Assembly (NCBI RefSeq): GCF_032362555.1 | Contig: NC_083517.1 | Coordinates: forward strand, 7,894,001 to 7,958,000 | Reading direction: 5' to 3' | Source: Amyelois transitella | Lineage: Eukaryota > Arthropoda > Insecta > Lepidoptera > Pyralidae | Length of the DNA: 64,000 nt | Shown: positions 12,818 to 24,600 of the stretch, piece after piece | How positions within the stretch are numbered: position 1 is the first letter of the stretch | Layout: the number at the start of each line of letters is the position of its first letter | The notes under the pieces: model-generated | Told to the model about the DNA's origin: nothing | The model's input: only the letters and a program-made list of their open reading frames with translations | Databases searched by the model: none | Program-made: the position numbers and the translations under genes

Positions 12818-14190
12818 CTGATTAGTACATTATTTTAGTTATCTCTGCATTAGTTAATTGACAACACTGATTCAGATAGTTTATTTAAATTTACTTAAAT
12901 CTATTTTAATCATAACAAAATTTCCATTTTTTCATGTCGGTCTGACTAGTTCTACAAGATTGACAAAGGCCGCCTTCAGGACATTTAATGTTAGACAGAC
13001 ATTAAAACTAACATGAAAACACAAGTTTCCTTACTTTGCCTTATATTGCAATGTAAGTAAACGCATTTACTTGTTTGACTATGATTTCTCTTTTTTTTTA
13101 TTAGAGGGCTACGGACTACTGGGAATACCGTCAGATTAAGCTCTAAACCGCAACGCTTCGTATCCTGAAGATGACTAAAAACATAAATAACCTGGGGTCC
13201 ACTTCGTTCTCGTTATTATTTTTTGCAAATAAATATTGTATTTTACATTTTTAGGTTAATAAGTTTACTCATAACAGAAATATTATAAATATAGATTCTT
13301 ACCCGGTACCTTTCGCCTACGAGTTTGCCACTCCGCTACTTAAGATCTGTATAAAAATGCATGTTCTAGCTAAATTTAAGTCTGTGGTAACAAGAGATTA
13401 TTAAGCCCACAAACCAATTTAGACGTTCTAGAGATCAAACTGTAAGCCTCGGTCTCACAAAGAGATAATCCCCTCTGAAATGGCGTTTTGTTGGTCTCTT
13501 CCACGTATTTTTATATATAAAATATAAAAACGATTTCGTTAGTTTTTTATCAAGTACTAACTAACAAAGTCAGGCTTCAAATAGCTTGAGATCTAAATGC
13601 TTTAGAATTTTTCATACTTCTTTAAGGTGCTTTTAAAATTATAACGGAGTTAAGATTTTGCAGAGTTTTGTGATAGCGAAATTTTGTTAAAATTTGTATA
13701 AAAAACGGAATGAAGGAAGAAGCTTTGAAAATTATACTTTTGAAGTGTTCTGGTATCATTACGTAATAGTAATAACAAGATACCATTTTTATTTATTTTA
13801 CTACCTCACTGAAGGAACTCTTTTACTGTACTCAATATAAATTCTTCACAAACGAAATGAAAATGCAACTCATTCTTTGAAAAGATATGTAGAACTTCAT
13901 GTACGAATATATTTTCTTGTTTAGTCCTAAATGAACAGGGACAGGCTCCCGACTCCTTAGTCAACGCCAAATCCCGGGATTTTCTGAACCGGGATTTCGC
14001 GAGACTATTCCCTAGGCCCATCCGTCTGAAAGAACTTTTACCCATCAATATTATATCTATTACACAGGGGTATTTTAGTGCCACAAAACCATCAATATAT
14101 AGGAATTTCGATGCCTCTTCCATTAATAAACAATAACGTTTCAATACACGTCAAGAGGTTAGCCAATCAACAATAAGTTAATTTTTCCTA

Positions 14191-14448
14191 CATACATACA
14201 TACATATGGTCACGTCTATATCCCTTGCGGGGTAGACAGAGCCAACAGTCTTGAAAAGACTGAATGGCCACATTCAGCTATTTGGCTTAATGATAGAATT
14301 GAGATTCAAATAGTGACAGGTTGCTAGCCCATCGCCTAAAAAAGAATCCCAATTTGGTAAGCCTATCCCTTAGTCGCCTTTTACGACATCCATGGAAAAG
14401 AGATGGAGTGGTCCTATTCTTTCTTGTATTGGTGCCGGGAACCACACA
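14191..14448 (-). mobile_element. SINE-like family A, near full length
   Basis: A non-coding element of about 258 bp. In element orientation it starts near TGTGTGGTTCCCGGCACC, runs through a conserved body (GATGTCGTAAAAGGCGACTA, AGGCGATGGGCTAGCAACC) and ends TACCCCGCAAGGGATATAGA, CGTGACC and an ATGT tail. At least fifteen relatives of varying decay occur in the window. I see no clear pol III A and B boxes, so calling it a SINE rests on size, dispersal, tail and the target duplication of the 23.4 kb copy. Its 3' end resembles that of the RTE-like LINE. Confidence 0.88.
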
Positions 14449-14645
14449 TCAAATTATTTTTCTACCATTTTGACTGCTTTATTTTTTAAATTATAAATCT
14501 ATTTTTTATCTTTAACAAGTAGAGGAGTTTCTGGATTTTCATATCTAAAAGGAAAAAAGGGGTCACTCGGTTGTCCACTGGTATCTATCTGTTAAGACTC
14601 TTGAAATTCAAAACATACCTATAGGGTGATTGTGGCACAAGGTAA

Positions 14646-14885
14646 ATAAATTAATATATACGGGACAAATTACACAAATTGAGTTAGCCTCGAAGTAAGT
14701 TCGAAACTTGTGTTACGAGATACTAACCCAACGATACTATATTTTATAATAAATACTTATATAGATAAACATCAAAGACCCAGGCCAATCAAAGAAAGTT
14801 CGTTTCTCATCATGCCCAAGCCGGGATTCGAACCCGGGAACCCGGTGTCACAGATAAGCAAACTACCGCTGCGCCACAAAGGCCG
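14646..14885 (-). mobile_element. tRNA-derived SINE (family B)
   Basis: On the minus strand the head is tRNA-like: an A-box region TGGCGCAGCGGTAG (14875-14862) and a perfect B box GGTTCGAATCC (14833-14823). An unrelated body of about 150 bp follows, ending in an AT-rich tail near 14646. The long non-tRNA body marks a SINE rather than a tRNA gene. Body or tail fragments of the same family occur at 33601-33690, 56379-56442 and 58025-58095. Confidence 0.85.
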
Positions 14886-15084
14886 CAAAAAGTTGAAAGC
14901 ACATAATATTTATAAGGGAACATTTATTATGGAATTTTTAGTTATATCACGCGAGTTAAACTAGCACTTGACTGGTTTTCAAATTTTGATTTGTCTGATG
15001 TGTGCAGAGCATACCTTAAGTTATTTAAAAGGTGCAATGATTTTCATCTCACTAATCAAGTAAATTCAAATTATATTTATACTA

Positions 15085-15285
15085 GAGGCCGCCCGCGACT
15101 TCGTCCGCATGGAAACCCTATCAATCCCGCGGGAACTCTGGGATAAAAAGTAGCCTATGTGTTATTCTGGGTCTTCAGCTACCTACATACCAAATTTCAT
15201 GGTAATCGGTTCAGTAGTTTTTGCGTGAAAGAGTAACAAACATCCATACAAACTTTCGCCTTTATAATAGTAGTAGGATAAATAG
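15085..15285 (+). mobile_element. LINE 3'-end relic
   Basis: It contains the familiar lepidopteran repeat phrases GGCCGCCCGCGACTTCGTCC, CCAAATTTCATGGTAATCGG and TTCAGTAGTTTTTGCGTGA, and ends in AT-rich short repeats. From general knowledge these belong to the 3' part of non-LTR elements (CR1 or RTE type); I cannot settle which. There is no open frame. Confidence 0.6.
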
Positions 15286-15770
15286 AGCAAGTTTATAAAT
15301 CTCACGACACACAATTTACATGTCTGATCAATCCGATCATCGTCTTAATTGATATGTATGCAATTATTCAGCTTTCCGTGCATGTCTGGATATTACACAT
15401 ACATGTCATTAGCTTCATTAACTATTTTGTACATGAATTCATTAAAAATATACAAGAAAAATATAAACCCAGCCGTGGGCAGTTGTACAGAAATATGTAC
15501 ATACAGCAGGCAACAAATATTCCACAAAAATTCAAACCAAATGAATCGCATTGTTTTTGCCTTTTCAAATGCTCAACTGTTTGAGTTTGTTAAACCGCAT
15601 TTTCTAAACAAAAAGTTTGTTCAACCCTAACTCCATATCTGCAACTTACTAAACATTGTTTGAATGTGGAGCACCTCAAAGGATTCATTCAAGTGGATTT
15701 ATTCATAGTGTTTTTTTCTTAGTCTATATTTTATCTTTCACATACGTTTACTTATCACGTCTTTATCTTT

Positions 15771-15900
15771 GTAGACAGACCCAATACTCGTAGTCCAAAG
15801 ACTCGAATACCATGTTCAGATGGATGGATTTATTATTCGATTGAGGATTCGTAGATGGTAACAGAAGAGATCAGATTGAGATTTAGAGAAGCCAAAGTCC
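15771..15900 (-). mobile_element. Decayed SINE-like family A copy
   Basis: Recognisable by GTAGACAGACCCAATACTCG, AAAGACTCGAATACCATGTT and the order of blocks, but with many substitutions and no tail. An old copy. Confidence 0.45.
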
Positions 15901-17040
15901 ATAAATTAAGAAGATAAATATCATGTTAAAATTGACGTATAAACGATAATCTAGTCAAATTTCATAAACGCATATCGAAACTCTTTTGCTGCCTGAATGT
16001 TAAACAACTCAGTGTACGCCCTTTATTATTATTGGCATTTTTCATGTAAATGCCTTCTACGACATTCATCATAGAAAAAGATAGAGTGGTTTCGATTTAT
16101 TTCTCGAGTGAACCATAATGGAATCATACGGCTTACCATAAAAATATAGTATGACATGTTTTTTGTTTGCAAACAATTTATAAGTGGCTCCCTTCCAGGC
16201 GGGGTGAACATATTGGTATGCAGAATTCCCACTATTATCCACATTGTTTTATGATTGCTACGTGACAGTGGCTCGTCCCATTCGCATTTTCCTATGTATA
16301 ACGCATCCTTACAATGCAAAAGATTTAGATCAAATAGGAAAGATTTTTTCCACTAAGAGTGTTCTGCTTTTTCAGTTTCTTGGCCTGGCCTAAATTGGTG
16401 TGGTTTCTTTGTACACATGAAAGGTTTATTAATTAAAACACACCAAAAAAATTATTTCATGCATACACACGATAAGGTAACCTACGAAATGTTATTTTTT
16501 CTAAAACCGTAGAATTTGCATCAATTCCGTTGCGTGGGTTAAAGAAGTTACATATTGAAACAGACAGAGCCGGAGAGCGACTTTATTTTATAGAAAATAA
16601 TTTTCGGCATATTAACATAGATAGTGGTTAATTTTGGCAATTTATAAATTAAATCGTATCGGCGAAATTCCCAATGAATTTACTTATACTCCATTGGATT
16701 AGGGGAATTCACGAGATAAAAATGATTCCCGTAGGGAAAAGATAAAAAAATACTCAGGGAGAATTTCTAATGTACATATAATTATTTAAAAATAAAGCAT
16801 TGGACTAATTAATTAAAAAAATCTATGAAATACAAATGTTTTCAAAAATTTGCAATATAATTGTTACATCACATTTACACTTAATTTTTAACATTTAGCA
16901 TAAAGGTATTTAACTTTAAATACTTAGGTAGGTTAACACAATATTAGAAAACTATTTTTTACACACAAATAATGCTGTGTTACAACAACACTGCAAAATC
17001 TAATTATTTTACTACTTGTACCTAAAGAATACGAACTTAC

Positions 17041-17300
17041 CCGTTCAGAACTTCAAGTATCCATTAATAGTTCCTGGAACTATTAGCTAACAGTTAAGCC
17101 AGCCGAAAAAGCACACAATTTAGCCACTACACTACACAAATTGCATCCAACTTCGTAGCGTAAGTTCGGGAAAGTTTGTCGACGCGCGTCAGCGGCTCCT
17201 AGTGCCGTACGACGGCCACGAGCTACGGCGCGGGAATGCGGGATTGCGGGAACCGGCACGACGTCGTCACCGCCCAGATCCTCCCTCCTGTTGCCGCTTC
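17041..17300 (-). other. Candidate GC-rich first exon and promoter, minus strand
   Basis: The minus strand shows a consensus donor, GG followed by GTAAGTTCG, with the exon ending at 17041. Just upstream in transcription (17160-17300) the sequence is strongly GC- and CpG-rich. This suggests a non-coding first exon that could splice to the leader-peptide exon at 7215-7337, implying an intron near 9.7 kb. The transcription start is not defined. An open frame spans 17083-17322 on this strand, but its composition does not look like a conserved protein. Confidence 0.35.
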
Positions 17301-17503
17301 CAATGGTCAACCCCTCACACACATGCTTTCAATAAAATTAATTGGAATTCTCCACGATTAGTCATTTTGCGCCGTATACCACAAATACTTGTGGCATTTT
17401 ACCAACGGTTAGTTTTCGCTTGATAACGTGTTTAAAAAAATAAGAAGAAAAACAGAGACCAGGAGATATAAATACATTTTACAAATAATTAACTATGAAC
17501 TAT

Positions 17504-17553
17504 TGCCGTGTGGTTCTCGGATTTTTTGTATTGGTGCCAGAAACCACACGGCA
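17504..17553. repeat. Inverted repeat made of two SINE-like family A heads
   Basis: TGCCGTGTGGTT (17504-17515) is the exact reverse complement of 17542-17553. Both arms and the sequence next to the right arm (TTTTTTGTATTGGTGCCAG) match the 5' end of family A, so two heads face each other about 26 bp apart without their bodies. Confidence 0.8.
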
Positions 17554-20050
17554 GTATCAGTAATATATTTATATCTTTATGTATAATCATTGCAACAAAA
17601 TTAAAAATCTTTTCTGAGTTGATCAAAACAGTATGTTTAGATACGTAATTAAACCTGCAAAATAATTACCTCACGTCGCTCCCTATCAAATCTGACAGTG
17701 GGCCAAACAGAAAACACAGCTGTTGGCCGTCGAAATATTAATTTGTGGGGTCCCCTCTCCTCACCTAGCCTTTTGTTTTGAATCACTTAATTTATTCATT
17801 AAAATCACGTTTTTCCGACGTAAGCTAAAGTATATTTATGCATTGTTTGCTGCATTTTTATATAAACAACAACTTGTGTGCTGATCTTGTAACACTCCCT
17901 TAAAACAGTTCTACTTCCCTTTTTTATTCAAACAATTTTTTTTGTTTATAATGTTTTATTTTGTCTGATATGTAATCAGTTATTATGGAATCACTCAAGT
18001 GGTACATCACTAATCGCTATTCAAAAGTTGAAGTGACGGTTAACAACCCAATAATCCGCAAAAGTAAACAAAGCATATGAATTATCTTCTCACTCTCTCT
18101 CCTTTTCTTCCAGTAACCACAAATGTAGAGAGAGAGGGGAGATATGATATGCCCTATAACCCCGTAATGTCCCGCTGTAGGTTCGTGCTCCACATACACC
18201 GCCACGCATTATCTGCAGGAGGCCAGACCGTAAAATGTTTGTTTGTTATGCTTTTTAAAACGCTTTAACTAAAAATATCAATTTACACTATAACTTTAAA
18301 TGTTCCATATCCTATAAAGAGTTCATTTTACATGTTATTGGAAAAGTGTTCAATCCGTCACTGTATACATTTCGTGGGGACGTTTACAATTTAAAAATAC
18401 GCTTAAGAAAAGTAGAAAAGTGTCTACAGATGTTCCAATATTACAATCTGTAACTCAAAGTCGTAGGAGCTGAGCAAGCAGAACACACAGCCCAGCAGAT
18501 CTTCCTTTTGTGGAGATCGAACCCGAAACAAATAAAATCATTCTATAATTTTCTATAAGATAATCGTGATCAGATTTAGATTAGAAACATTCTTAACAAT
18601 TAACTCGATACTCTAAGAGAAACATTGGCCGTGAGTGCTTCCGTACTTCACAAAGAGCAGAAATACTTTTGACGCGGATCTTAGGGTATGTCATACTGTT
18701 TGACATGCCTGTAAAAGGTCGCTAAGCCATAAGCTCTGTTCCTAATTTTAAGACCAATGTACCTACACTTAGCTGGCAAATAAATGAATAAGAATACTTA
18801 CATCATCTTTCTATTTATAATCATTATCAAATAGGTAGCAAATATTACACACAGTAGCAAATCAGTTCACAACACAACCCTTAAACGAGCGAGCAAGTTT
18901 GTTAATTTGAATTCATATTCTCCAAGGCGTCCCTCTGAACTACCATAATTTTATTACATGCCTCTTCGACAGAGCTCCACGGTAACTTAAATTAAACTAT
19001 TCCTTATAAATTAGAAGTAGCCAAACTAATTCATAGCAGGCTAACAAGTTATAAGTTAGGGCACTTTCAGACAGACCGTGTAAGCGGAATTCAAATACTT
19101 ATACCACTTAAGCTTGTGGTAATTTCTTTATTGCTAAAAGCAATAAAAACAATTCTTCTTCTCGGCCGAATACGTTTTTTGGACCTAATTTATTCTTTTA
19201 CATTTGTCAGGATCCCTCTTATTAGACGTTTCTTTTATAAATATTAATATTTATTTTGCAGCAAGTTTTGTTGAAAAACAACTTTTAATAATACATTTTT
19301 TTTTATCGATTAGGTTTTTTAGAAATAAAGACCTTTATAGTTTTTCAAAGAAAAATCACGAATAATGCTGGTCAATAAACAAGTAATTGTGAAAAGACCT
19401 TTAGATAGAATGAGAGCATCCGGAGCGCGGCCGGGTGCGTTTGATTGTTCCGTAAAACACGTCCTTAACTGGCCTTCCTTTACTGTCACAGTAAAAGTTC
19501 TCTTATCTCTTAGCTTGATTAGCGAAAGCCATATGTGTCCGTCTTCAGCTTGCGTAGAAAATAATCCCAGTCAAAAGACCACCGAAGTAGACTTTTGTCT
19601 GTGTTAGACACTCACTAATCAAAAAATATTTAAAAAAACATACTACTGCAATATGTGTCGTCATTCATATCCATACTTAATACATATATCTATTACATAT
19701 AATAAATGTGTAGAAGGGTCAATTCTGTACATAGAAAATATTGAAAAAAATAAATATTATAAAGAGTAGCGTATATAACAATGAAATCGAGTTAATTTAA
19801 TCAATAAAAATAAATGAAGTAAAATCGATTTGTGAAATAAAATGTATGGGCTCATTTCCGAGAGTCGCCTCCGTCCGGCCGAGCCTGTTTTTATCATCAC
19901 AAAGGCAATTCCATCAAAATGCAAAAATGGGGGAAACTGTTGTTCACACTAATTGCACAGTATAATGACAAAATCATTCTGATACAAACATGTAACTCTA
20001 GCACGAAAATCATTCTACTTCGTACAACTACTCTCTTCGTTATATTTTAG

Positions 20051-20140
20051 AATAGGACCGCTCCATCTGTTTCCCGTAGATGTCGTAAAAGGCGACTAAG
20101 GGCCCACCCCTATCCCAATAAACTTGGGATACTTCTTTTA
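20051..20140 (+). mobile_element. SINE-like family A, 5' half only
   Basis: It matches family A from AATAGGACC through GATGTCGTAAAAGGCGACTA to GGGATACTTCTTTTA, with a small local duplication around GGGCCCACCCCTATCCC, and then stops. The missing 3' part occurs on the same strand at 21301-21395. Confidence 0.8.
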
Positions 20141-21300
20141 TAAGTTTTAATTTTATTTTTTCAAACTTCATCAATGCATCTCATAAACGTACATTTTTAA
20201 AGTTATTAACGAGAATCTATTGATTAAAATCAATACAAATAATATATTCCGCCCCGACTACAAGTAACCGCCTATTTCAACCTTCAAAGCGGAATAAATA
20301 TTCACATAATATAATTTTAATGATTAACAAATAATCATGTTTTACTAGCTTTTTTCCAGGAATTGGTTGTTGGAAAGTATCAAAAATGTAAACAATTTCT
20401 GTGTGTAAGTCCTTTGTATTAAAAACACATAAATCTATTTGTGTATATAAAAATGTCCAACCAACTGAGAATTTTCGACATTTGCGAATGTGAAAGTTGG
20501 TAATGCGAATTCACAATGCGCAATCGAATTTTCGGGTAAGTCATTAAAATAACAAATAAATCATAATAAGGTTATCACACAATTATTACAATATACACAT
20601 AATAATTAATAACAAGGCAGTTATAACTTGGTTAAGTAGATTTATATAGATCTAAGTAGTAGTGAGTAGGTAAAACTATTCAAATTACATATCTTAAAAA
20701 AATAAATTTTTCGCTATTATAAGCACATACATATAAGAATATATACTATTTTTGAAGATTAAAACATTATAAATACAAACGTTCATTATTATTTATCTTA
20801 ATTTTTACTGATGATTTTTTTATGAATTGTTTTATACAAATTGAAACAAAATAACTACCAAATAGTTGAAGGCATTTCGTAAAAATAGTTTGTTTTCCAT
20901 CGATTGGTTTGATTATTGTTCATGACTTACAAACTTACAAATCTTTCCTATTTAGTATAAGTATACATATAATATAGACATGTCATTGTTTTGACATGGT
21001 AATAATTTACAAAGAGCATATTTAACAATGGCGTTCAATGGAATCATTCGGCATATTTCGTTGTATCTAGGTACTCATAATTTATTCAACAACTGTGTGA
21101 ATGTAATGTGAGTTATTACATATTTCTCAATAAAGGATTAAACATACGTAAGTACACATTATGGATTCTATTTATGATAAATGTTTTTTTAATTTTTCAA
21201 TCTTAATACCATAAGTAACAAAAAAACATTTTGTTCTTCTAAAAAATGGTATTACTAAGTTATGAACACTTTTTATTGCAAATAAACAAAAATATTATTG

Positions 21301-21395
21301 AACAGCTGAACGTGGCCTTGGAGTTTTTTAAGACTGCCGGCTCTGTCTACCCCGAAAGAGATATAGACTTGATTATATGTACATATGTATGTATT
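21301..21395 (+). mobile_element. SINE-like family A, 3' half only
   Basis: It starts at AACAGCTGAACGTGGCC and runs through GGCTCTGTCTACCCC to the ATGT-type tail. It has the same orientation as the 5' half 1.16 kb upstream. It could be an independent 5'-truncated insertion or the other half of one interrupted element. Confidence 0.8.
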
Positions 21396-21666
21396 ATTAT
21401 TTGACTTTCCAGGAAAAGAACCATTTATTACCTATGAATGCAAAAGTTTAGTATGTGTGTTCCTTTTTATTTATGAACGGATTTCATGAAACTTTGGAGT
21501 AGTATAACTTAGACATTTCAATAAAATACAAACATACATATACTTAATATATTAAAATTTATAGAAATTAATCTGGGAGATAATTAACAAAATCAAATTT
21601 AAACCGTGAAAGCGAAAGACCAAATTTCGCATTAATAATATTACAATGTATTACAGGTTTTAAACC

Positions 21667-24600
21667 ATGGTTTTAGAAGTGTTGGTCATATTCGTCGTCA
21701 CCTGGGCCGTTTTAACGTACTTGCAAAGCGGCATGAAGAAAGAGAATGAGCCACCTCCAGTCAGATTTGAATTGCCTATAATACGCCACACACATAGAAT
21801 ATTGAAGGCAAGAGATGGTCGAGGTAAATTAATGATCCTTTCTAATATTCCAAAGTCACGAAGAAAACACACTTAGGTATATAATTTAGCCATATCTGCT
21901 GCTAAATCCGCACTCAGAGACAATTCGAAGATGTTAATAATAAAATATATTTTTTTCTCTATCTAAATAAAATTTCATGCCATAAACATCTATAATAAAA
22001 AGGTCGGTTCCATATGGCGTACACGATTTTAAATAGGAGACATGATCAGAATTTGATTAAAAGGATGATTATTATAAAATTTTTAAAAATCAGACAGAGT
22101 TGAGAGGAATGAATTGTGGTCAGCACTTTCTATGCATGGGGTGAGCAGTCTCTTAATACGAGCACTGAAATCCTTATATGAGGATTCGAGTGCTTGTGTC
22201 AGGATAAACGGAGCGCACACTGAGTGGTTTAAGATTGAGAAAGGCGTTAGGCAAGGATGTGTTGCGTCACCGTGGCTGTTCAACCTATTTATGGATAGTT
22301 TGACAGATTTGAAAGAGTCTGAAAGTGGATTAAGGATGAATGAGTTACTCGTCAAATGTCTGCTCTATGCCGACGATCAGGTTATACTGGCGTCATCAGC
22401 GGAAGAGTTACAGGATATGGTAAACTGTATGCATGAAGCTTTAAAACAGAAAGGAATGAAAGTGAACGTAAGTAAAACTAAAACACTGGTTTTTGAAATG
22501 GAGAAAGAAATGACAGCATGTAATATTTTGATTGGAGGAGAAAAAGTTGAGCAAGTGAAAGAGTTTGTATATCTAGGATCAAAGTTTACATCAGATGGCA
22601 AGTGTGATAGTGATATTGAAAGGAGAGTGAACGCGGGGAACATGGTGAATGGAGCTTTGCATGCCTTTATGAGCAGTCAGAAACTATCCAAAAAGGCTCG
22701 ACTGGCTGTGCATAGGGGCGTGTTGGTCCCGACATTAATGTATGGGAGTGAAAGTTGGGTTTGGCAAAAGAAGCACGAAAGCAGAATAAATGCAGTGGAA
22801 ATGAGAGCGTTAAGGAATATGTTGGGTGTGAAATTGAGTGACCGGATAAGGAACAGCGTGATTAGGGAATGTTGTGATGTGAAAGAAGATGTAGTTACAG
22901 GAATAGAAAAGGGTATGTTGAGATGGATCGGTCATGTGGAGAGGAAGAATGAAAACAGGTTGACTAAGCAGATATACATGGAGGGTGTGGAGGGAAAGGT
23001 CGGAGTGGGAAGACCTAGACGAACGTATCTTGATCAAATTAAGGACGTCCTGGTAAAGGGTCAGGTCAAAATAACCCGAAACCGCCGAGCTTGCATGAAG
23101 AGAGTTATGAATGTAGATGAAGCGAAGGAAATACGCAGAGATCGTGGCAAGTGGAAAGAGGTAGTCTCTGCCTACCCCTCCGGGAAAGAGGCGTGATTTT
23201 ATGTATGTATGTATGTATGTTTAAAAAATCAGAGATAGAGTTTTAAAAGCATAATCATATCTATTAATTTCGTTACGAGAATGTTATAGAATGGGAGCAT
23301 AAGAAAGGAAAGGAAGGAGCCAATTCAATCTCAATATTAGGCATACGATTTACAAGAATTATAACTATTTTTTATTTTTCAAAGAAGTTAATTAGAGTTA
23401 ATTACACCGTGTGGTACCCGGCACCAATAGAAAAAAGAATAGGACCACTCCATCTCTTTCCCATGGATGTCGTAAAAGGCGACTAAGGGATAGGCTTATA
23501 AATTTGGGATTCTTCTTTTAGGCGATGGGATAGCAACCGGTCACTATTTGAATCTCAATTCTTTCTTTAAGTTAATAGCTGAACGTGGCCTATCAGTCTT
23601 TTCAAGACCGTTGGCTCTGTCTACCCCGCAAGGGATATAGACGTGATTATATGAATGTATGTATGTATGTAAGTTAATTAGATACCTATGTTGTAGTTAT
23701 GTTATAATTTCAGATTGGTGGAATTTGTGGTTAGAAACAGCTGATGATTGTTGGGAAAAAGGAGGAGTACTATCAATTAATACAATTTTTCCACAATTTA
23801 CACATATTGGTCAGTTATTGTTTTAATATTTTGAGATAATCTTTGTTATACACTTTTTCATTTAATTTATTTAGCTTGAAAATCTTTCCTTAGCTAATGT
23901 TTGTATGATCTGCATGCACATAGTGCTTTAAAGGATATAATAGTAGTCCCCCAAGGTGGTCAATATTCATCACGTTAAGCTTTTATGAAGAGAATTTGGA
24001 AAAATCAAAAGAACTATTTGTATTGTATACTTTAGAGATATATATAAATGATGATAATGCAAACTTTAAACAAAAATAATAATATGCCTTTCAACTTTAT
24101 AAAACTCAACTAATATAGACCCTTTATTTGTTGGTTTTATTGCAGTGATCGGTAATCCAGACGACTTGCTAATTGTAGCCAATAGCACGATGAAGCACTA
24201 TTTCTACAAGGCTTTTCATCAACATTTTGGTAGACATGGATTAGTTGTAGCTACAGGTAAAAATCAATTCCATACTCATCAAAAACATCGTGTTAAAAAA
24301 GCCTATTCGCGCAACTCAGTTTTATTACCGTTATAAGTTATGAGATCCATGATATACCGTGCCAATAAGTCGGTTTATATATTAAGTCTCCACTAAAAGA
24401 CCATCTGTGTTAAGCAGTATAATATTAACATTGAAAATTTTAACGTTATATTAAACAGAATGATTGGCCATCGCGTGAAAACAAATTGTTTAGTACGAGT
24501 ATGTATCACACAGCACTGCGATCCAGCAACCTGTTTCTCACTAAAGTCCTTCCGAATGGACGAAGAAGAAAAAAGAAGTTAATGAATATTTTAATGGCTA

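Larger units (their letters stand above)
7338..17040. other. Large non-coding stretch, likely intron of the minus-strand gene
   Basis: No exon could be supported. The stretch holds an RTE tail (7711-7900), SINE-like copies (11441-11601, 14191-14448 and relics), a tRNA-derived SINE (14646-14885), a LINE 3' relic (15085-15285) and a near-perfect hairpin (12755-12817). GC-rich islets at 8580-8690 and 9880-9985 stand out against the AT-rich background and might be promoter or enhancer sequence; no transcription signal was identified in them. Confidence 0.5.
17301..21666. other. Non-coding stretch upstream of the P450
   Basis: No gene is supported. It contains two opposed family A heads (17504-17553), separated family A halves (20051-20140 and 21301-21395), and a pyrimidine-rich run followed by a GAGAGA run near 18090-18140. 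The last few hundred bases should include the P450 promoter, but no clear TATA box or initiator could be assigned. Confidence 0.5.

Noticed and set aside
13806-14144. 112-codon minus-strand open frame
   Set aside because: No known motif or splice context, and it borders a SINE; most likely chance.
14813-14885. tRNA gene on the minus strand
   Set aside because: The A and B boxes are good, but the sequence continues into a non-tRNA body whose fragments recur elsewhere in the window, so it is the head of a SINE.
17083-17423. Small proteins in the GC-rich block at 17.1-17.4 kb
   Set aside because: They are open because the block is GC-rich; there is no conserved motif, and the better explanation is an untranslated first exon or promoter.
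22114-23196. 360-codon open frame as a host gene
   Set aside because: It carries the reverse-transcriptase YADD motif, lacks the N-terminal half, and is bounded by a target duplication and an ATGT tail: a dead LINE fragment.
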